DNA from: Mactromeris polynyma
Taxonomy: Eukaryota > Mollusca > Bivalvia > Venerida > Mactridae
Assembly: GCA_032209605.1 (NCBI GenBank)
Contig: JASFXZ010000004.1
Coordinates: 34,382,401 to 34,446,400, forward strand
DNA length: 64,000 nt
Direction of reading: 5' to 3'
In this document: one piece after another, positions 13,138 through 26,362 of the stretch
How the letters are laid out: every line of letters starts with the position of its first letter
Position numbering within the stretch: position 1 is the first letter of the stretch
Notes under the pieces: model-generated
What the model was told of the DNA's origin: nothing
The model's database searches: none
What the model saw: only the letters and a program-made list of their open reading frames with translations
Made by a program: the position numbers and the translations under genes

Positions 13138-15784
13138 GTATACTAGGTCAATATATCAACAGGTGAACTCTACTTTACTCACTAATTGCATTCAAAATAG
13201 TAAATATAACACACTATATATGCATTTTAGGTCAATATATTCCAAAATGAACTCATTTAAACCCATAAATTGCAAATTGAAAGTGGGAAATTGTGCATAT
13301 CCTTTGGGTATATAAGGTCAATGTAATCAAAGGTGAACTCTACTTTCCTCACTAATTGCATTCAAAACAGTGAATATCAGACATTATATATAACTTTTAG
13401 GTCAATATTTTCACAAATGAACACAAATATACCCATGAATTGCATTGTAAGTGGTAAATTGTGCATATTCTTTAGGTATATTAGGTCAATATAATCAACA
13501 GGTGTACTCTATTTTCCTCACTAATTGCATTCAAAGCAGTGAATATAACATAATATATATACATTTTTGGTCAATGTATTCACAAATGCACTCAAATAAG
13601 TAAATATAACAAATTATATATGACTTTTTGGTCACTAGATTAACAAATGAACTCAAATATACCATTAATTGCATTGAAAGTGGAGAATTGTGCATATTCT
13701 TTGGATATATAAGGTCTATGTAATCAAAAGGTGAACTCTATTTTCCTCACTAATTGCATTCAAAATAGTAAATGTAGCATGTTATATATGAATTTAACAA
13801 TATTTCGAATGAGACACTCTAATAACGGCCTTAAAATTATTCAAGTAATCTGATCATATAGCCTAACTACCTGAAATTCTTATTAATTAATGAAATTCAA
13901 ATACTAATATAATTACAACATTATATACATAATCATTTAATACTTGAATTTGGATGTATTTATCTGATTTGTGTCAGATTGCTTTTTTTTCAAACCCATC
14001 TCATATCTTTCAAGTTAATTAATAACTCTTTTAGCAAATCTAAGCATGTTTTAAGCTATGAGGTTATATGGATCTTCTTTTTGATCACTTTTAGTATTCT
14101 GTATTTTATAGTACAAATCATATTATGCTTAAATGAAGGGTTGTCTAAATATGTACCGAATTTATATTCAGAGTACCTCAAAGTATTCATACTGAACTAG
14201 AAGTAGGTTATATTATACACTTCGCCTTGCTTTACAATAACAGGGACCTACACTTCGGCCCCGCAAATACCGTGAAATGACCGGCTAATATGGTCAAAGT
14301 ATTCATTTCCAACGAGTGAGGGTATTTTATTTATTTCCAACGAGTGAGAACCGGTTAAATGTTTAACATACGGCGTGTTTTTGCGGAGCTCCGTCCACCA
14401 TGCGCAAAATGAACTCAAATATACCCATAAACAGCATTGAAAATGGGAAATTGTGAATATTCTTTAGGTGTATTAGGTCAATATTATCAAAAGATGAACT
14501 CTATTTTACTTACTAATTGCATTCAAAACAGTGAATATAACATATTATATATGCATTTATGTCAATATATTCACAACAGGGCTGAAATATACCCATAAAT
14601 TGCATTCAAAATAGGAAATTTGGCATAATCTATAGGTATATTAGGTCAATATAATCAACAGGTGAAATATAACACGTTTTATATGAATTTGTGGTCAATA
14701 TATTCAAAAATGAACTCAAATGAACTCAAATAATTATACCAATAAATTACATTGAAAGTGGTAAATTGTGCATATTCTTTAGGCATACTAGGTCAATATA
14801 ATCAACAGATGAACTCTATTTTCATCACTAATTGCATTTAAAATAGTAAATATAACACATTATATATGCATTTTAGGTCAATATATTCAAAAATGAACTC
14901 ATTTAAACCCATAAATTGCATTCAAAATAGATAATTGAGCATATTATATAGGTATTTTAGGTCAATATCTATCAACAGGTGAACTCTATTTTCCTCACTA
15001 ATTGTACTCAAAAAAGTGATATAACATATTATATATGAATTTTAGGTCAATATATTCATAAATGAACTCATTTAAACCCATGAATTGCATTTAAAGTGGA
15101 AAGTTGTGCATATTGTTTTAGTATATTAGGTCCATTTAATCAACAGTTGTACTCCATTTTCCTCACATATTGCACTCAAAACAGTGAAAATAACACAGTA
15201 TATTTGACTTTTAGGTCAATATATTCAAAAATGAACACATTTAAACCCATGCATTGCATTCAAGGTGGACAATTGAGCATATTATTAAGGTCAAATAGGT
15301 CAATCTAATGAATAGGTGAACTCTATTTTCCACACCTATTGCATTCAATCACTACATATAACATATTATATATGACATTTAGGTCATTATTTTCACAAAT
15401 AAACTCAAATATACCCATAAATTTCATTCAAAATAGGAAATATAACACATTATGTATGAATTAGGTCAATATCTATCAACATGTGAACTCTATTTTCCTC
15501 ACTAATTGCACTCAAAACAGTGAATATAACATATTATATACTGAACCAAATTCCCAACATCAACAGGTGGACTCTATTTTCCTCACTTATTGCACTCAAA
15601 ACAGAGAAAATAACATATTATATATGATGTTCAGGTTATTATGTTCAAATATGAACTCAAATATATACATAAATTGCATTCAAAATAGGAAATATAACAC
15701 ATTATGTATGAATTTTAGGTCAATATATTGAAAACTAAAATCATTAAAACCTATAAATTGCATTAAAAGTGGAAAAAAATGCAT
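13138..15784 (+). repeat. Satellite array, about 168 bp dimeric unit (middle block)
   Basis: Continues the array after the gap in the same orientation. Units here lack the frequent single-base insertions of the left flank of the gap. Later units (from about 15000) are more diverged, with partial deletions and half-unit skips, as expected near an array edge. A short internal duplication 'tgaactcaaatgaactcaaa' is seen near 14709. Confidence 0.9.
13790..14408 (+). repeat. Non-satellite spacer copy, clean version
   Basis: Runs from 'aatttaacaatatttcgaat' to 'catgcgcaaaatgaactca'. It aligns with the copy at 10061-10708 almost throughout and with 6098-6209 over its last part. Spacing between the common right ends is about 4.5 kb and 3.7 kb, defining a higher-order unit of that scale. 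Confidence 0.85.
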
Positions 15785-16574
15785 ATTCTTCAGTACTCTC
15801 CTTTAGCATCCGGAGCTTATTCCGATACCTTCATATTCACCCTCTGCTTTATAACTTCCGCACAACTGATATTTTCTATATTTAGACAGGCGAGTCGACA
15901 TGTGTTCAGAGCCATTTAGCGAGCCGCTTACAACGACTCGCTTATGTACGAAATGTAGGACAGTAAACATGTGTAAATAAACTTTATGCGAGTGTGCATT
16001 GAATAGATAGCTTTCACTGTCATAGAAATGCCGCTGTGATTATGGAAATTGCTAGAAAAACTAAATAAATCGAACGTAAGTGACTATCGTTTCGTCGGCA
16101 TGCCAAAATTATTCCGATGCCTGTAAATGTGTAGTGATTTAAGGTCATTTAAACAACTGTACGTGCGGAATCTGTGTATATTTTGAAATGCATCTTTACT
16201 TGGCATTTTGTTAATCAGATTCGCCACGCTATTTTTAAAACTTATCAGTACAAACCTCGACGAATGAACGAAACACTGCCTTCTGTAAGTGCTCCACTTT
16301 TAATGACATGGACTAAAACCGATTAGCTAGATAGCCAAACTTTCTTACGACGCGAAAGGCTGTACACTGCGTACACATTTTATTGGTTTAACACTGGAAA
16401 ATACCCATCTATAATAAACTCAGTTGTCACGTGATCGTGTCGACCAATGGCATTTAGTATCAGGAACGAACGGTGATTTCGTTAGGTCAAATATCAAAAT
16501 ATACTGGGTAATACAGCAGCGGGTGAATGTAACGGTAGTGGAATCAAAGCGCTGTGTGGAGCGTAATTCTTCAG
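15785..16574. mobile_element. Insertion with 9 bp target-site duplication in the satellite (possible non-autonomous MULE-like element)
   Basis: The satellite unit is interrupted after 'attcttcag' at 15785-15793 and resumes with the same nine bases 'attcttcag' at 16566-16574, followed by the expected satellite continuation 'gtatattagg'. The inserted body is 15794-16565 (772 bases). It begins 'tactctcc' and the reverse complement of its end begins 'tacgctcc', so there are short imperfect terminal inverted repeats. A 9-base duplication is typical of Mutator-like elements, although other superfamilies can produce it. Words with 'gtcgac' near 15894 and 16438 suggest weak internal symmetry. The body has no transposase frame, so any such element would be non-autonomous. 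The insertion itself is well supported; the superfamily is inference. Confidence 0.72.
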
Positions 16575-17118
16575 GTATATTAGGTCCATATAATCAACAG
16601 GTGAACTCTATTTTCCGCACTTATTTCTTTTAAAACAGTGAATATTACATATTATATATGAATTTTAGGTCAATACATTCAAAAATGAACTCAAATACCC
16701 ATAAGTTGCATATAAAGTGGGAAATTCTGCATATTCTTTATTTATATTAGGTCGATAAAATCTACAGGTGAACTCTATTTTCCCCTCTAATTGCATTCAA
16801 AATAGTAAGATTAACACATTATAGATGATTGTTAGGTCAATATAATCAAAAATGAACTCATTTAAACCCATATTTTGCATTCTAAGTGGAAACAAAGTGC
16901 ATATTCTTTAGGTATATTAGGTCCATATAATCAACAGGTGAACTGAATTTTTCGTCAATATATTCAAAACTAAAATCATTTAAACCCATAAATTGCAATC
17001 AAATTAGGAGATTGAGCATATTCTTTACGTAAATTATGTCAATATAATCAATAGGTGAACTCTTTTTTCCTCACTTATTGCAATCAAAACTGTACATATA
17101 ACATAGTATATATGTATT
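16575..17118 (+). repeat. Satellite array, right edge
   Basis: Diverged satellite half-units continue after the insertion and fade out around 'tatatgtattttggctac' near 17115. Units are shortened and less regular than in the centre of the array. Confidence 0.8.
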
Positions 17119-20100
17119 TTGGCTACAATGTATGTCAGTAAAAGTCCTAAAGAAAGAAATAAAGGACACATTGATCGAAACGTCATGTTAATTAAATCTA
17201 AGAATATGAAACTATTATTTTCCGCATGATTATTTTCAACAGGCACTGGCGGTGTAACGTTGCAAAAAATACAAGTGTATTCGTACTAATACATTCGTGT
17301 AACAAATGAAGTTACAATGAAAAGTGGTGGTTGCTACAACACATTTAATACATTTGTAACTGTGTGTTATCCTAAGGGTACACAATTCCCAACCCACTTA
17401 TGTTATATATCATATTATGTCAAATTACCAGTGGACTTTACCATTTAAAATTCAGTTTTACTGATTTAGTCATGTAATTTCAATTCCATTCTTTAAAACA
17501 TCAGCACAAAGGTATTATGATATTAACAAGTTCAGCAATACATTGGTAGACTTAATTAATAGTTTCTCAAAATTCTTGGAACTACATGTCCGAAACATAT
17601 AATAGATTGTCAGTTATTGATGCCATTGATATTACCAGTAATTCAATGAAGACATTATAACTATATTCTTGAAATGATACATATATTGTCCTTGTCATTA
17701 TCATTTACATCTAAAAAACGTACAACAAGCATAATATCTTCACCATTTAATCTGTATAATTGATTGAAAATTGGTACCAATGTTCGTAGTGGCAAGTGAC
17801 AGCAACAAGCCAAATTACATTACTGTTTACTTAGTGGTTCAGGGAAAAATTGTTATAACCCGCTTCTTTTGGGGAATGTGCTTGTATCCGATAATGGTTT
17901 TTAATAGACCATTTTGTTCAGGAATAATGATGCTGGAATGATGCTACTTGGTTGAAATGTCGATCTTGTCATTTGATAGTCCCATGCCAAATTGCAGGAC
18001 ATTTAACCGAGTCGTTCCTGAGATATCCAAAATAGTGTATACTTGAGGAATATGTGAAAGTAGATAAAGTATTATTATGTACATACTACTTACAGTTAAC
18101 CTGACAGAAGCTTTAAACATGTATGTTCAATGTCACCCTACTATCTCGCAAAAAAAGCATTTCATATAACTTTGGGAACATATATTAGGAATGTTTTAGT
18201 GTTGTCCGTGATCGGCATTTTGTTACAGTTTATACTTCATTTAAACCATAGGGCTCAGAACCATAGATCAACCTTAGGTTAACCATGATTGGCAGAGGTC
18301 CATTCCACCGTGGTATTTACCTCAGAATTGTGTTGTGTGCTGTCATATATACATACTGAATGACAAACCTATACAACATATTTCAAGTCTACTAGCCCGC
18401 AATTAATAATTTCGGCAAATCGTCATTTCTTTTCGTAAGTGATACGAGTTCGTTTCATTGTACTGTGTTATGTTGTGTTGCAACAAGTTAAAAATGTTCG
18501 TAAAGGTTTATCTTTACTCATTTATAATTATCTTTAATTTGTCAAATATCGTAGTTTTCATCGGGATAGGCCGAGGGTAACTGTTCAGAATGTCATCCCC
18601 GACAGTTTTTACTGTTACCCAAATAACCATGAAATAAATCTTATTACCTGATCAAAATCGCTAATCAAATACGGAAACGACCGAACGTTAATGATATGCC
18701 GCCTAGAAATAAAATTTGAAAATTCCAATGACTTCATAGCGCCAGAGGGAAACGGTTCATACTGTTGACCGGGGAATAGATCAATCCAAGACAGACAAAT
18801 TGATAGCTTTCATGTAAAACAGCAACAAATAACAGATTTGTACTTATATAAGGAATCAGGTAATAATATAAATTAATGATGTATTGCCCTCTTCAGCAAC
18901 GAAGACACAGCGCCCTATATCCTCTATCACCTGACTCACTGGTCCAATAAACGCGTAGCGTACATTGTCTGACAGATTCGTCAACAAATTAAGCTATATT
19001 TCCATGTCCAATAAACAATAGACAATAACATGACTGTGACTATTCATGTAAATTGCTCATTTCCTTCTAAAACACATATGTACTGATTGAATCTCACATA
19101 AATATTCAAGAACGTGTTTATTGCAGCGGTTATATACAAGTCAAATAAATAATACACTGTTAATATAGAATTATATACACTGAACAAAATTTCTAAACGT
19201 CCACTTGGTATTTCGTCGAAATATAAGAACAGAAACAAATGTACACATTCGCCCATTGAACAAACATTCATCCTGAAATTGTATTGTATTTGAATTGATT
19301 AATTAATTTATAAAGTTCAATCATTCTTAAGTGGTCATTCTCGCCATCTTCTGTTTTTCGTGTTGGACATACAACATGAATTGCATTGAAATGAAATTTA
19401 CCACTTAAAACAAAGTACAAGTGATCCTCGTGTCAAAAGTTGAAAATCGTACTCATCGCCACACGTGGTCAACCATGACGATAGATAAGTATTTTCTTTG
19501 TGAAAGTCGATAGAGCACTGTGTATAATGCTGGGATACCAAATTTTAAGTCGGCATATAAAACCTTTTTTCTAATATTTGTATTTTATAACATGGAAGTT
19601 CAGAAAATTGGTTCAGTGTATACATTCATACATCCATTGTACTGCAGCTCCACAAACATCAGAACGCTCCATTGTATTGTACATATACTGGTCAAAAGAG
19701 CGAACCCGCCATTTTCTATTTTGAAAATCTTCACTTCGTTATGACAAAGTGATCTGAAACGAAGAACGTGATTTGACAGGTTTATGTCGAATGTTTTTGA
19801 TAGTTCGAATCATTCGAATCATAAATGGTAGAGCTTACTGCAATCAAAGTCAACAAAATATGAGTGGTATACCAGAAAGTTTTTCTTCAATCTTATTGTT
19901 GGGGTGGTCATTGCCTTAGGTTTTACTGTAATTAAGTTTTAACAGTAGGTTCAATAATAGATTGCAACACGATAATGTGTCTTACAAAAATGCAGTATTT
20001 AATATGCGCAGTATATTCAAATATGGATTATATAAATGAGTTTCATCACATCATATACTTTTAAGAATATTGTATGATTATAAGTATCATATGGTTACAG

Positions 20101-20560
20101 TCTCCTATAATTCTTTAAAGAATGACCACATGCTTTATTTGTTTTATATGATGTTGTTTTATTGGTAAATGTGGATGAGGTTATGATAACCTATAGCACA
20201 TATATTAATCATACAATGGTCTTGAGTTTGAGCCTCGCGTTGAGCTGGGTTTGATCACGAAAATCACAGTCCTAAATTTGGCTCGGGTTCTGATTGGTAG
20301 CCAGGAAGCAGTCATCATGAGTGATTGGTATAAGTTGTAATCTTGAACTTCTTTCGCAAAAGGATGTAAAATAAATAAATTTAAACTATCATATATTAAT
20401 ATTAACACCAAATGATGAAAATGAGACCTGCAATTAAGATAGTTCTGCTTGGTAAATTCTTTGCTCATTACTTGTTTAAATTTCATCTGGATGAAAATGA
20501 TTTCAACTTGAGATATTTATTTGAAAACAAATTGTTGGAATATGGTGGTTACATATTTCT
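17119..20560. other. Non-coding stretch
   Basis: No exon with splice sites, RNA gene or element was recognised. Open frames such as 19044-19271 (minus) and 19520-19744 (plus) have no recognisable domain and lack supporting context. Confidence 0.45.
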
Positions 20561-20564
20561 TAAT

Positions 20565-21400
20565 TCATAGTCCTGGATCTGGATTAGTACAATGCAGGGC
20601 CTTTCGGCGTACACGCAGTGGGAGAGAGATTGGAGATGTATATTCCCTATGCTGAAGGGATTTCCTGAAACCCTCTACTGTCAATGCGCACACTGTGTCA
20701 ATATCCAAATTATTCCAGTCGATAATTGTTTTGGGTAAAAAATGAGTGTATAAATCACGTTTATAGTTAATTTGTTTGAAACACTTATGATGGTTGGAGA
20801 CTTTTCTCTGTATTATATTGACACTAACATAGTAATTAAATTGTTGGGTCAAATGAGCCTTATACCTCGATCGGGGGTCAGATAGACATTGAAGTGCATT
20901 GCTGGCACCAGCCCGTCAGTCACCTTATAGAAGAAGACTAGTCTAGCAGACTTTCTGCGATCCTATAGGGGAGGTAGTTTAAGGTCCTTGAGCATTTTAG
21001 TTTTGAATTTTTGTTCGCGGGAAGAATAGTCCCCTGTATTTGAACCTTGCTGCTCGGTGCTGAACCTGTGCCAGTGTGTCGATGTATTTCTGGAGGATGG
21101 AGTCCCAGATGATGGAGCTATATTCTAAAGTTGATATAGCCAGTGAAAGGTACGCAACTCTTCTTCATGGTATTTGGCAGTGTTTGTGATTACACTTAAG
21201 GAATCCTATTTATAGTTAGCCTTGTTTGAGTTTTTTCCCCAAATTTCAGCTTTTCTTGGAAAGTTACTCCTAGGTAAGGATTTTCATCTACTTGTTTAAG
21301 AATATGGTTATCTAGCTGGTAAAACTGCATACCCAATAGTTAACGCCCATTTCTCCAGGGCTTTTAGTTCCTCTCGCAGCCCTGTTACATAAAAAGTTGT
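20565..21400 (-). pseudogene. Non-LTR retrotransposon reverse transcriptase remnant (C-terminal end)
   Basis: Read on the minus strand, this region gives the end of a LINE reverse-transcriptase polyprotein broken into several frames. Recognisable pieces, in order, are 'LREELKALEKWAL' (about 21370), 'YLGVTF'-like sequence, 'EYSSIIWDSILQKYIDTL' (about 21100) with 'QVQHRAAR'-like text following, and finally 'FLPKTIIDWNNLDIDTV', a typical LINE C-terminal motif (Phe-x-Pro-Lys/Arg-Thr-Ile-x-x-Trp-Asn-x-Leu). Frameshifts and stops separate the pieces, so it is dead. The catalytic FADD-type core is absent, consistent with 5' truncation. Family placement below LINE level is not possible by eye. Confidence 0.8.
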
Positions 21401-21867
21401 TTGTCTACTTTCTACAACATTCCAATGACAGGAGACATACAGTTTACAGGAAATATGTCATACAAACAGTGAACAAGAAAGTGCCCTCAGTACATTTTAC
21501 ACTTCAAGCCCAACAATAAACAGTTTTATGACATGTGACACTGTTAGACGCCAATAAAACATTCACTTCAAAGACTCCCTGCTGAGAACTTGGGAAACTA
21601 TTACATACTTATTTGTTCCAAAAATAGGAGATTAATCATTCCAAAATCTTTGATGAACAGAAATAAAATGACGCCAATATACTTTTTCATGTACCTTTAA
21701 ATTTAAGTTTACTTATTTTTTTATTAATTTTACCAACTACTATTTACCATTCACGTAATGAAAAGATAGAATGGCCCCACTTGCAGCCTTTGTCACAAAG
21801 CAAATGATATTATTCTGCTCATAGTTTGTGAATGGGTATCAAAATTACCAATTGAACAACTGTTCTG

Positions 21868-22440
21868 ATTATGGTGATAAGTCAAGGGCCATAACTTTGC
21901 AACTACCGAGCGAAACCATACACGAAACCACAGGTGCACAACTTTACAGGTTGGTGAACTTTCATGTAAAGTCTTATGACTGTGGCTCATATTTTTGGAG
22001 ATATGAGTGACGCAAGATTGCATACTCTGTAGGCTTTATTTTAACTAAGTCAAGGGTCATAACTGAATTTACTGGGCACAGCTAAACATGAAACCCCAGG
22101 TGCACAACTACACATGTTGGTAAACATTCATGCAAAGTTGTATGACTGGCTCATATACTTTTGGGGATATAAGTGACACAAGATTGCATACTTTGTAGGC
22201 TTTATTTTAACTAAGTCAAGGGCCATAAATATGCACTTACTGGGCACAGCCAAACATGAAATCCCAGGTGCACATATAAACATGTTGGTGAATATTCCTG
22301 TAAAGTTTTATGACTCTGGCTAATACACTTTTGGAGATATTAGTGACACAAGATTGCATACTCTGTAGGCTATATTTTAACTAAGTCAAGTGCCATAACT
22401 TTGCACTTACTGGCACAGCCCAGGTGAAAGTTTTGTAATG
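21868..22440 (+). repeat. Tandem repeat, about 168 bp unit, 3.4 copies
   Basis: The core 'gtcaagggccataac' and its variants start at about 21881, 22049, 22216 and 22385. Each unit also contains 'caggtgcaca', 'catgttggt' and 'aagattgcatact' at matching positions. Copies differ by scattered substitutions. I associate this core with repeats common in bivalve genomes (recollection, not checked). Its sequence is unrelated to the satellite at 4.5-17 kb despite the similar unit length. Confidence 0.85.
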
Positions 22441-25400
22441 ATTGTTAAATAAATAAATCGTGTTGTATCATGTAATCACAATTGAATTCAGCACTTGTCA
22501 CTGTAATGGACATAACTCAGGGCTTACCCATTATTAACTTATCAATTATGGGTGACATCATGTGTAACATAGAGTCTGTTAATGTTTCATAAGGATGGCT
22601 GAATAAATGCAGTAGTTTTCACTTATTCAATAGCTACAAGTGTGATGATTTTTGTTTATGATGTCTTCGGGTGATTGTGGGTGCATTGTGTTGGTTTTGT
22701 GTGTTTGAGTTATAGCTGGTTTCCTTATGTTGGGGAGGACGGGAGCCAGTGGGAGTGTATAAAAGCAGAGAAAGCTCGGGGAATTTGGGGAGTTGTTGAT
22801 TGGGGAGTTGTTAATTGGTAAGATCGATGAGATGTATAAGTAGGGGAAAGAGGGGGGTTGGTACTTAGCAGTCGAGATGGTTTGGAAGAGAATATGTATA
22901 TTAACATTAGACGTTTTTGAGCTAAGACTTGGTGGAATAGTATTAAAGTGGAACCACAGACATGTTACTAGGGCACATATATATACATGCTGCCCTAGTT
23001 CAGGAGTGCTGGATCCACTAAATACATAACTTATACACCAAATCGCAGTCTCAGGCGTCTAGTGGGTTGGGAGTTGATTGGTTGAAACTGGTGTGAAGCA
23101 GTGTTGTGTGTTGGTTTGATGTTGGTTCCAAACACGTGTAGGGATAATCATCGTTTGAGGACAGATTTGGGAGGCTCTGATTTCGTAATTCATCTAGTGA
23201 TTTTTGTTGTCTGAAATGTAATCATTTGTTAATCATTTAGTTAAAGGAAATATTCCGACCCGGTACCTCAGTTTGTTTTTAAAATAAGTAAGCTAAGTAG
23301 CTTGAGAACAATTATAAACCAGTTGTTTAAAGTTGGGTCTATAGTCTGAAGCATATTTAAATAGTAAACAGTTTCTTTAAATAACCATATTGTCTAAACT
23401 TGCTCGTAATTGCACAACACAAGTTACAACTGTGTTTTTATTAGCCCAATCTGATTAAATATTTAATGTTGATCATGTCTCTACCAGTATGTTATTCTGT
23501 GCCAATGATTATTAAAACGGTCACAGATAAAATATATGTATTTTCCCGTGTTTGAGTGTAACGAATTACCGGAAAATGCTTTCCCTTGATTGGTTAAGAA
23601 CTGGTCAGTTATTACCTATTAGGGTATACACGGGGTGTGGTCATTTAGCGTTGGGTATTCACAGTAACATGTTTACCGACATATTTCTTTTTAAATTGTT
23701 TCATGAAGGTTCACACTGATCAAGGATATACTTTGCATAATATTAGAAATATTTTGTTTGTTTTTTGTATTGCATATATTTTAATATTTATTTGAGATGG
23801 TTAGAAGAATAACATAGAATTTATCTATAGTTATTATAGATAACTAGAACATTTGTATAACAGACATTATTATGATGTGGTACGGGAGGTGTTATCATTA
23901 CGAGTATGGAATGTAATTTTGGGTTGTTACGTGTGCAGCATACCCAAACGCTTTCAACAAATTAAAACAGTAAACTGATGTTAGTATTATGTTTTGTTTC
24001 TATAGTATAGAGTTATCAAGTGTGTCAAAGTTCTGAGTAAGTTATAGGGAATTGTATTTTACTTACATAATTCATGTAATAAATGCAGATGTACTCTTTG
24101 CTTCGAGGACAGAAATTTTCCACATATTATGCAACTGAACTTGCTGTCATCAGTATGTTAAAAATGGCATATTTTTGGCAGCTGGCTGTCTTCCATAGTC
24201 GCCTGTTAAGTCAGAAATGCCATCAATACCTTTTATACATGTAGTGGGTGGGGCATTGTTTGTCAAGTTTCAATTTTTGCAATACTTGGCCTCAATGAAT
24301 GAAATAATTCTACAAAATTAATTTAGTAGTAAGTAGTAGTAGGAAAACATTCATAGTTAATAGAAAATTAAAATGTTTTAAAAAAGGCAGACATATTGCT
24401 TGTATATTCGTTCAAACATTTCAAACTTTCTAGTCGTCGGTAATATACTTTCACGCGTTTCTTATTGTCACGGTCAGTTTGACCGCTTGCCGTACAATAG
24501 GTCATGTGATATAAGTCCAATGAAAAGTTGTTATGTATGGGCATTAGCCAATTGAAATGATGTTATGTAGTAAACCAGTGGGGAAGGGAGATTGAAATCA
24601 GTTCTAGCGAGCACACCACATTGATAGCATTCAAGTAGCATAAAATTGTCAGGGTGGTTTAAAAGTATATCTGATGAAAAGAATACATAAGTATAACATT
24701 AACGTATATGTGAAACAAGACTTTGTATGTTCCTATGCGTATATGGTAGATTAGCTTGTAAGTTTCTAGTTTAAACATGTTTGTATAATTACAGGTAGAT
24801 TGGATTTTATCATGTATACATATTTTTATTGGAAAAATAATTAAATGTTAATAGGGTAGAGCTGTAGCTCAATAAAATCAGTTTTGTAGAAAATTGAGAA
24901 ATATATTTACAAAATAAATGTGAATATAAAAGTTTAAATGTGATAATTCAGGTACAGTTTTCCAGAGCTTTTTACATTTCTCAGGATGAGATTTTATCTC
25001 TGGTTTTTAACCTGGCCTGATTTATTACTGTAATAGATAATTTGATTATAAATGAATTATCATACATAAAATATTGATTGTAAAAGGGTTGCTGCAAACC
25101 GAAATTTAGGCGAATTATTTTGTATGTACACATGAATTATCATAGCTGATTTTTCTGCAACAAAGTTGCTTGGTACACTTGCATGTTATAAATTAAAAAT
25201 TAAAAGGTCCCTAGCTATTGTGCACGCTAAAGGCCAAACAATATGTATTGTTGTGTTGTGTAATGTAATTTGTTAGGTGTTAAACTAAGCGGAAAGAAGA
25301 CACTATAGAACATGTTGGTTGCTAAGAAGGACACAAAAACAATCGGTGGTTGCTAACTAAACAAGTGATTGCAAAGTAAGTCTCTCGTTGCTACAAAATA

Positions 25401-25470
25401 AATTTCGTTGCTCAGCAATATAATACCAGGTAAAACAACAGTACTAATTAATATATATGAGAGAGAATAA
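22441..25470. other. Non-coding stretch
   Basis: AT-rich sequence without a recognisable gene. A purine-rich GT/GGG segment near 22640-22900 yields a short Pro/Ser-rich frame on the minus strand that I do not consider coding. Confidence 0.45.
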
Positions 25471-25477
25471 GTTGCGA

Positions 25478-25732
25478 CAGGGAACGCTACATACATAAGA
25501 CAGTGCCTACCCACACAGACCTTCCCGGGAAAACAAAAATCCATAAAACATAAGGTACTTGGAGAGGTTAAAAGATACATACGTTAAAGAACGGATACGC
25601 AAGGAATGGCCTGGCAGACCCTAAGGAATAACTAGGAGAATCAGAGAGGACAAACGGTTAAGGGGATATTAATGGATGGAAAAGATCACATGACAAATCA
25701 AGACAACTGGCGACAATAGGCCGAAACTGAGC
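25478..25732 (-). repeat. Dispersed repeat family, copy 1
   Basis: In reverse complement this matches 53519-53780 colinearly over about 250 bases. Shared words include 'ccagttgtcttga', 'ctccatccattaat' (here 'ttccatccattaat'), 'gattctcctagttattcctt', 'tctgccaggccatt', 'ccttatgttttgtggatt' (here 'ccttatgttttatggatt') and 'aggcactgtctt'. A partial copy lies just beside it at 25911-26036 and another at 30488-30640. No coding function is evident. Confidence 0.8.
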
Positions 25733-25910
25733 AGAAAACCTGAACACTGTATACAGTGAAAGAATTGCAAAGGGGGAAGGGAAATAGAACATACATTCAA
25801 AACACAAATAGAATTAATAACCATACAGCAAATTACAGCCTATGAACCGTCAGTAAACATACTGGGGGTTGCCAAACTCAGCGATTCTGGCGCTTATTGC
25901 ATTTAAGTTG

Positions 25911-26036
25911 TTATAGGGAACGTATACATTATACAATGCCTCCCACACAGACCTAAGGGTAAATATGGTTGGGAATAGGGGAGCCGGGAATGGTCTGGCC
26001 GACAATAAAACAAATATGAAGAATTACAGGCCGAAA
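25911..26036 (-). repeat. Dispersed repeat family, partial copy 2
   Basis: Carries the family's words in the same order and orientation as copy 1: 'tgcctcccacacagacc', then 'ggaatggtctggccgac', then 'aggccgaaa'. The middle of the element is deleted. Confidence 0.6.
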
Positions 26037-26295
26037 GGGGAAACATGCACTTTGCGAAAGGCAACTTATTTACGTCTATGCCAAAGCTGGATCAAGTTGT
26101 GTTATAAAATAGACAAATATTTCGTAGACACTGCTAAATGACGTCATACATATTTAAATGACGTCATAATAAAACTATAAGAAATGTAATGAACAACTAT
26201 GCCTCAATGATAATGGACGTATATATAGAGAGAATGTTAAGACAGTTAAATAAAACACAAGCTAGCCTATGTAATAGTTAGTAGATTTTAAGTAA

Positions 26296-26362
26296 AATCT
26301 TACTGATTAAGCAGGGGCGGAGCGAGCGTAGCGAGCGAGCCCTCTTCTTAACCAATAAGATT
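26296..26362. repeat. Hairpin with GC-rich loop
   Basis: The arm 'aatcttactgattaag' plus 'cagggg' pairs with the reverse complement of 'cctcttcttaaccaataaga' plus 'tt', with a few mismatches. The loop is the strikingly CpG-rich 'agcgagcgtagcgagcgagc' in otherwise AT-rich surroundings. It may be a foldback mini-element or a remnant of an end-to-end transposon pair; function unknown. Confidence 0.5.
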
